NCBI GenBank assembly: GCA_046566145.1
Contig: JBKHXF010000018.1
Coordinates: 155,121-219,120 of the forward strand
Length of the DNA: 64,000 nt
From: JBKHXF01 sp046566145
Lineage (GTDB): Bacteria > Actinomycetota > Nitriliruptoria > Nitriliruptorales > Nitriliruptoraceae
Direction of reading: 5' to 3'
Below are positions 33,103 to 41,711 of this stretch, one piece after another. The notes under the pieces are model-generated. The model searched no databases and was not told the DNA's origin. It saw only the letters and a program-made list of their open reading frames with translations. Each line of letters starts with the position of its first letter. Position 1 is the stretch's first letter. The position numbers and the translations under genes are program-made.

Positions 33103-33375
33103 GTGACCGTGAGCGACGAGCCCCTCCCCCCGGACGCCACCGACGTCCGCGTCGTGGACGCGCTCGGGCTGCCCTGCCCGAAGCCGGTGATCGAGCTGGC
33201 GGCGGCGGTGCGGGAGGTCCCGGTCGGTGCCCGGGTCCGCCTGCTGGCCGACGACGTCGCCGCGAAGGTCGACGTCCCCGTGTGGTGCCGGATGCAGCGC
33301 CAGACGCTGGTGTCCGTCGAGGCCGATGGCGCGACGCTCGTCTTCCTGGTCGAGAAGGCCCGCGAGCTCGCGTGA
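33103..33375 (+). CDS. TusA/SirA-like sulfur carrier protein
   Basis: A 90-aa TusA-family protein. The sulfur-accepting motif is intact: LGLPCPKPVIEL, with the Cys-Pro-x-Pro signature near residue 25. These proteins take persulfide sulfur from a cysteine desulfurase for tRNA thiolation or cofactor synthesis. Start GTG at 33103, or GTG two codons later. A TAGCCT -10-like hexamer at 33066-33071 overlaps the desulfurase stop. Expected partner: the desulfurase just upstream. Confidence 0.88.
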   Translation: MTVSDEPLPPDATDVRVVDALGLPCPKPVIELAAAVREVPVGARVRLLADDVAAKVDVPVWCRMQRQTLVSVEADGATLVFLVEKARELA

Positions 33376-33423
33376 GCCCGGTGTCCGAACGGCCCGGACG
33401 TCGCCGTCTCCTGACGAGGCCTC

Positions 33424-33441
33424 GGACGCTCGCTAGCGTCC
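33424..33441. other. Inverted repeat containing a -10-like TAGCGT
   Basis: GGACGCT and AGCGTCC form a 7-bp inverted repeat with a 4-nt loop between tusA and the acyl-CoA ligase. The right arm overlaps TAGCGT (33433-33438), a possible -10 element for the ligase gene. It could be a terminator for the tusA operon, an operator, or both. Confidence 0.35.
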
Positions 33442-33500
33442 GCGCCCAGGAGGGCCGGCGCCACCGGGTCGCGTCGGCCGGGAGCACACCAGGAGCCGCC

Positions 33501-35123
33501 GTGTCGGTCACCAGCACCATGATGGACGTCCCGCTCACGCTCAACAGCATCCTCGAGCACGGCCGACGCGTCCACGGCGCGTCGAGGGTCGTCACGTGGC
33601 AGGGCGACCACGCGCGCGAGGTCACGTTCGCCGACACCCACGAGCGGATGCAGCGGCTCGCCAGCGCGCTGACGGAGCTCGGCGTCGGCGAGGGCACCGT
33701 CGTCGGGACGTTCTGCTGGAACTCCCAGGAGCACCTCGAGGCGTACTTCGCCATCCCGTGCATGGGCGCGGTCCTGCACATGCTGAACATCCGGCTCTTC
33801 GCCGACCAGCTCGAGTACGTCGTCCGCGACGGCGGCGACGAGGTGATCATCGTCGACGACTCGCTCGTGCCGGTGCTGGCACAGGTCGCGGACCAGCTCG
33901 ACACCGTCCGCTGGTTCGTGGTCGTCGGCGACGGCGACGCCGACGGCCTGCCGGCCGACCGGGTGCGGCGCTACGACGAGCTGCTCGCCGCCGCCGAGCC
34001 GGGCTTCACCTGGCCCGACGTGGACGAGTGGGCCCCAGCGGCCATGTGCTACACGAGCGGCACGACCGGCAACCCCAAGGGCGTGGTCTACAGCCACCGC
34101 TCGAACTGGACGCACACGTTCGGGGCGGCGGTCGGGGGCCTGCACGTGTCCGACCGGGACCGGCTGCTGCTGATCGTCCCGCAGTTCCACGCGAACGCCT
34201 GGGGCCTGATCTACCTCGGCTGGATGCAGGGGGCCGACCTGCTCATGCCCGAGCGGTACCTCCAGCCCGAGCCCCTGGCGGCCTTCATCGCCGCGTCGCA
34301 GCCGACGTGCTCCGCCGCGGTCCCGACCGTCTGGAACGGGCTGCTGCAGCACGGCGAGCAGGCCGAGCTCGACCTCGCGTCGCTGCGGTGGTGCGTCGTG
34401 GGCGGCTCCGCGGTCCCCCGCTCGCTGATCGACGCGTACGACGAGCGGTACGGGGTGCGCATCATCCAGGCGTGGGGCATGACCGAGATGAGCCCACTCG
34501 GCGCGGTGGCCATCCCGCCGCGGGGTGCCGATCCCGACGACGACGCCGCGTGGCGGGCCCGGACGGGTCGCATCGCACCCGGTGTCCAGATGCGCCTCGT
34601 CGACGACGGCGAGGAGCAGCCGTGGGACGGTGAGTCCATCGGCGAGATCCAGGTCCGCGGACCGTGGATCACGGCGGGCTACCACGGCATCAGCGAGGAC
34701 CCCGACCGGTTCACCGAGGACGGCTGGCTGCGCACCGGCGACGTGGGCGTCATCGACGCGCAGGGGTTCATGCAGATCGTCGACCGGACCAAGGACGTCA
34801 TCAAGTCGGGGGGCGAGTGGATCAGCTCGGTCGACCTCGAGAACGAGCTGATGGCCCACCCCGACGTCGTGGAGGCGGCCGTCATCGGCGTGCCCGACGA
34901 GCGGTGGGACGAGCGCCCGCTCGCCTGCGTGGTGCTGCGCGACGGCGCCGAGGTGTCGGCGGCCGACCTGAACGGGTTCCTCACCGAACGGGTGGCGCGG
35001 TGGTGGCTCCCGGAGCGCTACGCGTTCGTCGCCGAGATCCCCAAGACGTCGGTCGGCAAGTTCTCCAAGAAGCACCTGCGGGCGAGCTTCGAGAGCGACG
35101 ACCTCGAGGTCGTCGAGGCCTGA
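33501..35123 (+). CDS. Long/medium-chain fatty-acid-CoA ligase (AMP-binding)
   Basis: Activates a carboxylic acid to its acyl-CoA through an acyl-adenylate (540 aa, ANL superfamily). The P-loop-like A3 motif is YTSGTTGNPKG, then QAWGMTEMSPLG (A5), GWLRTGDVGVID (A7), DRTKDVIKSGGEWIS (A8) and the C-terminal catalytic Lys in PKTSVGKFSKK (A10). The N-terminal MMDVPLTLNSILEHG is typical of the medium/long-chain acyl-CoA synthetase group. Start GTG at 33501 after AGGAG. The natural acid is not known; beta-oxidation of fatty acids is the usual context, though no beta-oxidation gene is adjacent. Confidence 0.9.
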   Translation: MSVTSTMMDVPLTLNSILEHGRRVHGASRVVTWQGDHAREVTFADTHERMQRLASALTELGVGEGTVVGTFCWNSQEHLEAYFAIPCMGAVLHMLNIRLFADQLEYVVRDGGDEVIIVDDSLVPVLAQVADQLDTVRWFVVVGDGDADGLPADRVRRYDELLAAAEPGFTWPDVDEWAPAAMCYTSGTTGNPKGVVYSHRSNWTHTFGAAVGGLHVSDRDRLLLIVPQFHANAWGLIYLGWMQGADLLMPERYLQPEPLAAFIAASQPTCSAAVPTVWNGLLQHGEQAELDLASLRWCVVGGSAVPRSLIDAYDERYGVRIIQAWGMTEMSPLGAVAIPPRGADPDDDAAWRARTGRIAPGVQMRLVDDGEEQPWDGESIGEIQVRGPWITAGYHGISEDPDRFTEDGWLRTGDVGVIDAQGFMQIVDRTKDVIKSGGEWISSVDLENELMAHPDVVEAAVIGVPDERWDERPLACVVLRDGAEVSAADLNGFLTERVARWWLPERYAFVAEIPKTSVGKFSKKHLRASFESDDLEVVEA

Positions 35124-35166
35124 CCGGGGCGCGGCTCCGGTCACCGCCGGCGCCGGCGGCCCGACG

Positions 35167-37269
35167 TCACGCCGGCGGGGATCCGGCGACGTCGGCCCGG
35201 AGCAGGTCCGTGACCAGGTCACGCAGGTCACCGGAGCGGAACGGCTTCTCCAGCAGCGCATCCGCGCCGACCGCGGCGATCCGCGGCTCGTCCCGGCCGT
35301 GGCCGGTCACGAGCACGACCCGGACGGCCGGGTGCAGCGCGCGGACCCGCTCCGCCAGCGCCCCGCCGTCGAGGCCGGGCAGCTCGAGGTCGGTCACGAG
35401 GAGGTCGACCGACGCCGACTCGGCGTGGATGAGCGCCTGGGCGGGGTGCCGCACCACCGTGATCTCCGACGCGGTGTCCCGCAGCACCCGCTCCATCAGC
35501 AGCGCGACGTGCTCGTCGTCCTCGACGACGAGCACCGCGCCGGGCAACGGCGCGTCCGGCTCCGCGACCTCGTCGGCAACAGGGGGCGGTGCGACCGCCG
35601 CCTGCCCCTCGGCCCCCTCGCCGGCGAGCGGCAGCAGGACCCGTACGGTCGTCCCGCTGCCGACCACGCTGTCGATCTCCACGCGTCCGCCCAGCCGCGT
35701 CACGATGCCCTCGACCACGGACAGGCCGAGTCCGTGGTCCCCGCTCTCGTCGAAGGTGGTGAAGAACGGGTCGAAGACGCGCTGCAGGTCGGCCGCGGGG
35801 ATCCCGACACCCGTGTCGACCACCGTGAGCCACGCGAGGTCCACCCCCGCGTCGCGCCGGCGCCCGACGCCGAGCTCGACCGTGCCGCCCTCGGGCATGG
35901 CGCGCCGGGCGTTGCTGACGAGGTCGAGGAGCACCTGCTCGAGCTGCACCGGGTCGGCCAGGACGACGGCGTGGTGGAGCTCCGTCTCCCGTACCCGGAC
36001 GGTCGGCCCGGCCACGGAGTCGAGGACCGGCAGGAGGTCCGCGACGAGCTCCCCGAGGTCGACGTGGACGAGGTCGCCGGGGTGCACCGACCCGACGGCG
36101 AGCAGCCGTCGGACGAGCTCGCGCGCACGCTGCACCGCGTCCAGCACGACCTGGAACCGGGGCGCGAGCGACGGGTCGGTCTCGTCGCGGAGCAGCTCGG
36201 TGTGGCCGCCGATCGCGGTCAGCAGGTTGTTGAAGTCGTGGGACACCCCGCCAGCGAGCCGGGAGATCGCCTCGACCCGGTCGCGGTGGCGCTGCCGTGC
36301 GGCGCGCTGGAGCTCGTCCGTCACATCCCTCTCGAGGTGCAGCAGCGTCCCGTCGTCGAGGGGCTGGATCGTGCACAGCGCGCTGCGCTGGGCACCGCCG
36401 TGCGTCCGCCGGCGCACCTGCGCGAGGAACCCCTCCTGCCCGACGTGGCGGCAGCGGGCGATCCACGCGTCCCGATCGGTCAGCCAGGGCGGCAGGACGC
36501 CGACGACCTCGTCCCGTGGCCACCCGTAGTGCTCCACGGCGGCGCGGTTGCAGGCGACGACGCGACCCTCGCGATCCGTCACGATCGAGGGGTGGGGGAC
36601 CGCGTCGAAGCGCTCGACCATCGCGCGACGGGCGGCCTCGGCCTCGCGCCGTGCCGCGACCTCCCTGCGCTGCGACTCCTCGAGGGCGCGCAGCGCCGGG
36701 ACGAGGACGCGCGCGTGGCCGGCCGCGACGATGCCGAGCAGGAGCAGCACGGGGAGGGTCACCAGCCACCGGGCGCGCGACATCCGTGCCTGCGTGTACG
36801 CCGTCTCGGCCTCCACCGCCTCGTCGAGCAGCGGCAACAGGTCGGCCGCCCCGCGCTGGAGCACCTCCGGGTCGGTCGTCCCCGCGAGGACCTCGCCCCC
36901 CTCCTGCACGAAGGCCCCGAGCGCGATGACGGTGCCCTCCGGCGCCAGGCGGTCGTAGCCCGGGCCCGGCGCCTCGCTCAACCGCTCGACGGTCTCGGTG
37001 ATCTCGGTGAGCGTGGCGGCGAGGGTCGAGGCGTCGTCCACGGCGGCGGCCAGGGCGGCCCGCTGGGTCAGCATCCGGAGCCGGCCGGCGTCGTCGACGG
37101 TGGGGCCGGCGCCAGCCAGGCCACCGAGCGTCACCCACCCCGCGAGCACCGTCAGGCCGACGAGCACCACGACCAGCGCCAGCACGACCGCGGAGCGTCG
37201 CCGGGCGCGCTCGACCACCCGGCCGCCCCCGCCGGGATCGTCGCCCTCGTCCCTCGTGTCCGCTCCCAC
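35167..37269 (-). CDS. Hybrid sensor histidine kinase with PAS and receiver domains
   Basis: A 700-aa membrane sensor kinase. TM1 is around residues 26-48; an extracytoplasmic helical domain with RLRMLTQRAALAAA recalls the PilJ/NarX type; TM2 is around 166-188. It is followed by a coiled coil, a PAS domain (FDAVPHPSIVTDREGRVV), a HisKA box GVSHDFNNLLTAIGGH with the phospho-His, a HATPase domain (LVSNARRAMP, DTGVGIP, GLGLSVV), and a C-terminal receiver with Asp in LLVTDLELPGLDG and Lys in LEKPF. Start GTG at 37269. The partner is unknown; the response regulators at 30601 and 31372 are nearby candidates. Confidence 0.9.
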   Translation of the reverse strand: MGADTRDEGDDPGGGGRVVERARRRSAVVLALVVVLVGLTVLAGWVTLGGLAGAGPTVDDAGRLRMLTQRAALAAAVDDASTLAATLTEITETVERLSEAPGPGYDRLAPEGTVIALGAFVQEGGEVLAGTTDPEVLQRGAADLLPLLDEAVEAETAYTQARMSRARWLVTLPVLLLLGIVAAGHARVLVPALRALEESQRREVAARREAEAARRAMVERFDAVPHPSIVTDREGRVVACNRAAVEHYGWPRDEVVGVLPPWLTDRDAWIARCRHVGQEGFLAQVRRRTHGGAQRSALCTIQPLDDGTLLHLERDVTDELQRAARQRHRDRVEAISRLAGGVSHDFNNLLTAIGGHTELLRDETDPSLAPRFQVVLDAVQRARELVRRLLAVGSVHPGDLVHVDLGELVADLLPVLDSVAGPTVRVRETELHHAVVLADPVQLEQVLLDLVSNARRAMPEGGTVELGVGRRRDAGVDLAWLTVVDTGVGIPAADLQRVFDPFFTTFDESGDHGLGLSVVEGIVTRLGGRVEIDSVVGSGTTVRVLLPLAGEGAEGQAAVAPPPVADEVAEPDAPLPGAVLVVEDDEHVALLMERVLRDTASEITVVRHPAQALIHAESASVDLLVTDLELPGLDGGALAERVRALHPAVRVVLVTGHGRDEPRIAAVGADALLEKPFRSGDLRDLVTDLLRADVAGSPPA

Positions 37270-37313
37270 ACCGACAGCCTACGCCGACGGCCCGGCGCGG
37301 ACGCATCGACACG

Positions 37314-37348
37314 ACGACGGGCCCCGCCGGTGTGGCGGGGCCCGTCGT
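37314..37348 (-). terminator. Strong hairpin downstream of the erpA-like gene
   Basis: ACGACGGGCCCCGCC and GGCGGGGCCCGTCGT pair perfectly over 15 bp with a 5-nt loop, 34 nt past the stop of the A-type Fe-S carrier gene and before the kinase start. It is the longest perfect stem noticed in the window. No T-tract. Confidence 0.7.
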
Positions 37349-37381
37349 GGTGTTCGGTGCGCGGTGCGACCGGGCGGGTGC

Positions 37382-37765
37382 TCAGAAGGTGGCGGACTCA
37401 CCGCAGGCGCAGGACCCGGAGGCGTTGGGGTTCTCGATGGAGAACCCGGAGGCCTCGAGGGACTCCTTCCAGTCGATCACGGCGCCGCCGAGGTAGGGCT
37501 GGCTCATCGCGTCGACGCGGATGGTGACCCCGTGCTGCTGCTCGACGAGGTCACCGTCGAGCGCGCGGTCGTCGAAGAAGAGGGCGTAGCGGAAGCCGGC
37601 GCAGCCGCCCGCCTGGACGGCCACGCGCAGCGCCACCTCGCCCTGCTCGTCGGCGTCGGCGAGGAAGGACTGCACCTTCTCGGCGGCCGTCTCCGTCAGC
37701 GTGAGGGTGGAGGTCGTGCCGGTGGGGGCGTCGGTCGCGACGTCGGTGGGGGCGTCGGTGCTCAC
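37382..37765 (-). CDS. erpA: A-type iron-sulfur carrier / insertion protein
   Basis: Receives and delivers Fe-S clusters to client enzymes (127 aa, HesB/IscA/ErpA family). The three conserved Cys are present: GGCAGFRY and the C-terminal CxC in GSCACGES. A Thr/Asp-rich N-terminal extension of about 20 residues precedes the domain. Start GTG at 37765. In mycobacteria the equivalent ErpA gene neighbours a glycerate kinase-like gene, matching the order here. Likely clients nearby include the [4Fe-4S] enzymes NadA and LipA. Confidence 0.9.
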   Translation of the reverse strand: MSTDAPTDVATDAPTGTTSTLTLTETAAEKVQSFLADADEQGEVALRVAVQAGGCAGFRYALFFDDRALDGDLVEQQHGVTIRVDAMSQPYLGGAVIDWKESLEASGFSIENPNASGSCACGESATF

Positions 37766-37924
37766 GGGTGGACTCCTGCGTGGCGGGTGGGTGGTCCCGG
37801 AGGACGGATCGGGGACCTCGGCGCGGGTCGGCGCGAGGGCCGCCCGGACGCGACAGTGTACCGACGGCGGCGCTCCGGGAGGTTCGGTGGGACGGCTCGC
37901 GCGGACCGGCCGGACCTGCTCCCG

Positions 37925-39013
37925 TCAGCCTCGGCGGCCGGCCAGCCGTGCCGCGGCGTCGGCGACCTCGGCGGCCGGATCGGAGCCGGCTCCGGCGGGG
38001 GCGGACGCCTCGGCGTCGATGACCCCGTCGGGGACCTCGTCGACCCGACCCGCCACGACGAGCACCGGCGTGCCGGCGCCGGCGGCCCGACGGAGCACCT
38101 CCGTGAGCACCTTGCCCTCCGCCGAGGTGGCGTCGAGCGCGCCCTCGCCGGTCACCACGATCTCCGCGCGGGCGAGCGCGTCGGCGAGGCCGACGAGGTC
38201 GGCGACGACCGGCGCGCCGGCGGTGGGCTCGACGCCGAGGGCGGCGGCGAGCCCGTAGGTGAGCCCGCCGGCGGCGCCGGTCCCGGGCACCGACGACAGC
38301 GCCTCGGGCGCGCCGAGGTCGCGGACGCAGACCCGCTCCCAGGTCCGCAGCGCCGCGGCGAGCAGCGTGACGTCCTCGGGGCCCGCGCCCTTCTGCGGCC
38401 CGAAGGTCGCCGCGGCGTCGTGCAGCGGCGTGCGCACGTCGGCGAGGAGGACCACGTCGACGTCGGCGAGGTCGACGCGCCACCCCGGGCCGACGCCGGC
38501 GACGCGGTGCAGGTCGGCGCCACCGACCTTCAGCCCCGACCCGTCCTCGACGGTGAGCCGCCACCCGAGCCCCGAGAGGGCACCGGTGCCGCCGTCGACG
38601 CTCGCGCTGCCGCCGGCGCCGAGCAGCACGCGACGCGCGCCGGCGGCGTGCGCGGCGGCCAGCAGCTGCCCCACGCCCCAGGTCGTCGCGGTCATCGGGG
38701 TGCGTCGGTCCTCGGGCACCCACCGCAGCCCGCACGCCTCGGCCGACTCGACCACGGCCGTGCCGTCGCCCCGCAGCAGCCACCGGGCGTCCCGCGGGTG
38801 ACCGTTCGGGCCGCAGACCTCGGTGACCTGCTCCTGCCACGTGGGGTCGGCCGCGCAGAGGACGTCGAGCAGCCCCTCCCCGCCGTCGGAGAGCGGGACC
38901 TCGACGACGTCGTCCTGCGGTCGTGCGCGCCGCCACCCGGCCGCGACGGCGGACGCGGCCGCCGGCGCGGTCAGGGTCCCCCCGAAGGAGTCGGGACAGA
39001 CGACGACGCGCAC
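37925..39013 (-). CDS. Glycerate kinase
   Basis: A 362-aa glycerate kinase of the GlxK/GarK family that phosphorylates glycerate with ATP. The N-terminus MRVVVCPDSFGGTLTAP matches the family DSFKGSL motif, with Gly in place of the usual Lys. PLSDGGEGLLDVL, LLGAGGSASVDGGTG and VTGEGALDATSAEGKV are the other signature blocks. Start GTG at 39013 with a TACGCT -10-like hexamer on the minus strand around 39053. Which hydroxyl is phosphorylated cannot be said from sequence. Confidence 0.85.
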   Translation of the reverse strand: MRVVVCPDSFGGTLTAPAAASAVAAGWRRARPQDDVVEVPLSDGGEGLLDVLCAADPTWQEQVTEVCGPNGHPRDARWLLRGDGTAVVESAEACGLRWVPEDRRTPMTATTWGVGQLLAAAHAAGARRVLLGAGGSASVDGGTGALSGLGWRLTVEDGSGLKVGGADLHRVAGVGPGWRVDLADVDVVLLADVRTPLHDAAATFGPQKGAGPEDVTLLAAALRTWERVCVRDLGAPEALSSVPGTGAAGGLTYGLAAALGVEPTAGAPVVADLVGLADALARAEIVVTGEGALDATSAEGKVLTEVLRRAAGAGTPVLVVAGRVDEVPDGVIDAEASAPAGAGSDPAAEVADAAARLAGRRG

Positions 39014-39153
39014 CCGGTGCTCCTGGCTCGGTGATCCGGTCGGGGCGGCGGCAGCGTAGGTCCTCGACGCGCACCGCCCGGCGCCCCGACGCCCGGCCCC
39101 CGACGCCCGATTCCACCGAGCGGCCCCCGGACCGCTCGGCCGCCGCTCGGTGG

Positions 39154-39159
39154 TACGCT
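39154..39159 (+). promoter_or_regulatory. Predicted -10 element of nadA
   Basis: TACGCT lies 52 nt before the nadA ATG. It would place the transcription start near 39166, immediately ahead of the inverted repeat at 39173-39187. Confidence 0.45.
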
Positions 39160-39172
39160 CCCCGCAGGGTTC

Positions 39173-39187
39173 TTGTCATGCTGACAA
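39173..39187. promoter_or_regulatory. Inverted repeat, probable operator of nadA
   Basis: TTGTCA-TGC-TGACAA is a perfect 6-bp inverted repeat with a 3-nt spacer, in an unusually AT-rich spot 24 nt before the nadA ATG and just after the predicted -10. Position and symmetry suggest a repressor site, plausibly an NAD-responsive regulator, but I cannot assign it to a known NiaR, NrtR or NadQ motif with confidence. Confidence 0.6.
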
Positions 39188-39211
39188 TAACTCGCCCTCC
39201 AGGAGCCCCGC

Positions 39212-40468
39212 ATGAGCACGCTCGCCAAGCCCCGCGCCGCGGCGGCGCGCAACACCACCGCCACACCGACGATCCCCGCGGGGTCGCCGCTGCTGCTGCT
39301 CGGTCGCGGGACCGACCCGACCAGCGAGCGCGGCGTCGTGTGCCCGGGCGACCTCCCCTCCCCCAGCGACCCGGACCTCGTCGGCCGCGCCCGCCGTGCC
39401 CGTGAGGCGCTCGGCGACCGGGTCGTCGTGCTCGGCCACCACTACCAGCGCGACGAGGTCATCCAGTTCGCCGACGCGCGCGGCGACTCGTTCAAGCTGT
39501 CGCAGGTCGCCGCCGAGGCCGCCGCCGACACCATCGTCTTCTGCGGCGTGCACTTCATGGCCGAGTCCGCGTCGGTGCTCGCCCGCGAGGACCAGACGGT
39601 GATCCTCCCCGACCTCGCCGCCGGCTGCTCGATGGCCGACATGGCCGAGTCCCGGCAGGTCGTCGACGCCTGGGCGCGGCTCGAGCGCGCCGGCGTCGCC
39701 GACGTCACCGTCCCGCTGACCTACATGAACTCCACCGCCGCCATCAAGGCGTTCTGCGGCGAGCGACGCGGTGCCATCTGCACCTCCTCCAACGCGCCCC
39801 GCGCGATGCGCTGGGCGTTCGAGGTGGCCGGCGAGGGCGGCGACGGCGGCAAGGTCCTGTTCCTCCCCGACCAGCACCTCGGCCGCAACACCGCCGTGCT
39901 GGCCCTCGGGCTGTCGCTCGACGACTGCGTCGTCTACGACCCGTGGCAGCCGGACGGTGGCCTGACGGATGACGAGCTGCGCGCCGCCCGCGTCATCCTC
40001 TGGAAGGGCCACTGCTCGGTGCACGCCCGGTTCCTGCCCGAGATGGTCGACGCGGTGCGCGAGGAGCTCCCCGGCGTCGAGGTGCTGGTCCACCCCGAGT
40101 GCCGCCACGAGGTGGTGTCCCGGGCCGACAGGGTCGGCTCCACCGGGCAGATCATCCGCTGGGTCGAGGAGGCGCCCGCCGGCGCGACCATCGCCATCGC
40201 CACCGAGCTCAACCTCGTGAAGCGCCTCGGCGCGGAGCACCCCGACAAGCGGGTGGTGTTCCTCGACGACACCGTCTGCTTCTGCGCGACGATGAACCGC
40301 ATCGACCTCCCGCACCTGGTGTGGGTGCTCGAGTCCCTGGTGAAGGGCGAGGTCGTCAACGAGGTCCGCGTCGACCCCGACACCCGGCACTGGGCCCGCG
40401 TCACCCTCGACCGGATGCTCGCCCTGCCGGGCGACGACGTCAGCCTGTCGGCGGCGACGAGCGCCTGA
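39212..40468 (+). CDS. nadA: Quinolinate synthase
   Basis: Condenses iminoaspartate with dihydroxyacetone phosphate to quinolinate in de novo NAD synthesis (418 aa). It belongs to the longer Bacillus-like form. Likely [4Fe-4S] ligands are Cys near residue 111 (FCGVHFMAE), Cys near 268 (KGHCSVH) and a Cys near 356-358 (TVCFCATM). HHYQRDEV and YMNSTAAIKA are substrate-site blocks. Start ATG at 39212 after CAGGAG. nadB and nadC do not follow; the gene is alone and ends in a 29-nt antisense overlap with the ion-channel-like gene. Confidence 0.95.
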   Translation: MSTLAKPRAAAARNTTATPTIPAGSPLLLLGRGTDPTSERGVVCPGDLPSPSDPDLVGRARRAREALGDRVVVLGHHYQRDEVIQFADARGDSFKLSQVAAEAAADTIVFCGVHFMAESASVLAREDQTVILPDLAAGCSMADMAESRQVVDAWARLERAGVADVTVPLTYMNSTAAIKAFCGERRGAICTSSNAPRAMRWAFEVAGEGGDGGKVLFLPDQHLGRNTAVLALGLSLDDCVVYDPWQPDGGLTDDELRAARVILWKGHCSVHARFLPEMVDAVREELPGVEVLVHPECRHEVVSRADRVGSTGQIIRWVEEAPAGATIAIATELNLVKRLGAEHPDKRVVFLDDTVCFCATMNRIDLPHLVWVLESLVKGEVVNEVRVDPDTRHWARVTLDRMLALPGDDVSLSAATSA

Positions 40469-41531
40469 GGTCGTCGGGTCGCTCCGTCCCCGGCGCGCCG
40501 TCGGCCCCCAGCTCGACCCCGGGTGCGCAGACCGCGTCCCAGTCCCACCCGTCGTCGTGCACGAAGCCGCCGAGCAGGCGCCGGCGGTCGGCGCGTGCCT
40601 CCACGGCCGCCGCGAACTCCGCGTCGCTGACCGTCGGGACGCCGGCCGCGCGCAGCCGCGCGAGGTCCGGCGCCGGCGGTGGCTCGTCGACGGGGGTGAT
40701 GTGCGCCGCCGCCAGCGTGTCGAGGAGGGAGCCGACGCCGGCGGTGGTCACCTGCAGCGGCAGCGGGTCGGGCCGGTGGTCGGGGTGGACGCCGGCGGAG
40801 AGCAGCAGCAGCGCGTCGTCGAGGACGGCCACCCGCGGCGCGAGGGCCGCGTGCGGCTCGACGTCGTGGAAGTGGTGCAGCACCGGGTAGGCGAGGTGGC
40901 GCTGTCCGGTGCGGTGCAGGGGCTGCGCGAACGCGGCGAGCTGCTGCTCGAGCGCGTGCCAACCGCGCTCGCCGGCGGCGCCGGACAGCACCACCTCGGC
41001 GGCGTCCCCACCGAGGCTCGACAGCTCCAGGGCGAGCGTGCGCCGGTCGGTGACCGCCCCGGTGACGGGCACCAGGTAGGTGATCGACAGCGTCACCACC
41101 GCGAGCCCGGTCAGCGCGCCGAGCACGACGACCGCCTGCCACACCCCGAGGCCAGGCCGGTACTCGCCGTTGCCGAGCGTCGCCACGACGTAGCCGGCGA
41201 CGTACAGGCGCTCCGACGCCGTCACCGGCTCCCCCGTGGAGGTGTCCACCACCGCCGCCGGGGACGACACCAGGACCAGCCACCAGCCGAGCACCGTGCC
41301 GGCCACCCACGTCAGGAACACGCTGAGCACCACCAGCACCCCGGCGGTGCGCATGGCGACGTGCCGGCGCCGCCGGCGCAGGCACAGCCGTCGCGCGAGG
41401 TCCCACAGCCGCGTCGAGACGGTGGTGGTCAGCGGCCCGGCGCCGGCGGTCGCCGCGACGGTGGTCCAGAGCATGTCGAGGACCACGACGCCGAGCACCC
41501 CTGCGCCGAGCACCGCCCACCACCAGCCCAC
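40440..41531 (-). CDS. Ion-channel-like membrane protein
   Basis: A 363-aa protein with an N-terminal membrane part of about four helices (VGWWWAVLGAGVLGVVVLDML, LVVLSVFLTWVAGTVLGWWLVLV). A pore-loop-like segment, YVVATLGNGEY, resembles the TxGxGD filter of two-TM potassium channels but is degenerate. The C-terminal 190 residues are soluble, helical and His-rich. The GTG at 41531 follows an AGGAGG site. The last 29 nt overlap the nadA end antisense. Conductance and selectivity are uncertain. Confidence 0.75.
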   Translation of the reverse strand: MGWWWAVLGAGVLGVVVLDMLWTTVAATAGAGPLTTTVSTRLWDLARRLCLRRRRRHVAMRTAGVLVVLSVFLTWVAGTVLGWWLVLVSSPAAVVDTSTGEPVTASERLYVAGYVVATLGNGEYRPGLGVWQAVVVLGALTGLAVVTLSITYLVPVTGAVTDRRTLALELSSLGGDAAEVVLSGAAGERGWHALEQQLAAFAQPLHRTGQRHLAYPVLHHFHDVEPHAALAPRVAVLDDALLLLSAGVHPDHRPDPLPLQVTTAGVGSLLDTLAAAHITPVDEPPPAPDLARLRAAGVPTVSDAEFAAAVEARADRRRLLGGFVHDDGWDWDAVCAPGVELGADGAPGTERPDDLRRSSPPTG

Positions 41532-41711
41532 GTCGTCCTCCTGCTCTTCGCTCGGCCCCCGATGACACCCGAGCCGGGGCCGGCCCGCCGGTGGCCGTCC
41601 GGCCGGGCCGTCCGTGTGACCGGGATCGCCGAGCCGCCGGAGGCGGCAGCCTGCCCCGCGGGCCCGACGTCCACCGCCGTGTCCCGCCCCGCCACCGCCC
41701 CGGAGCCGACC

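Noticed and set aside
35144..35159. Perfect palindrome CCGCCGGCGCCGGCGG between two convergent genes
   Set aside because: The GCCGGC core is extremely common across the whole window, so this could be background. It may act as a terminator but is not distinctive.
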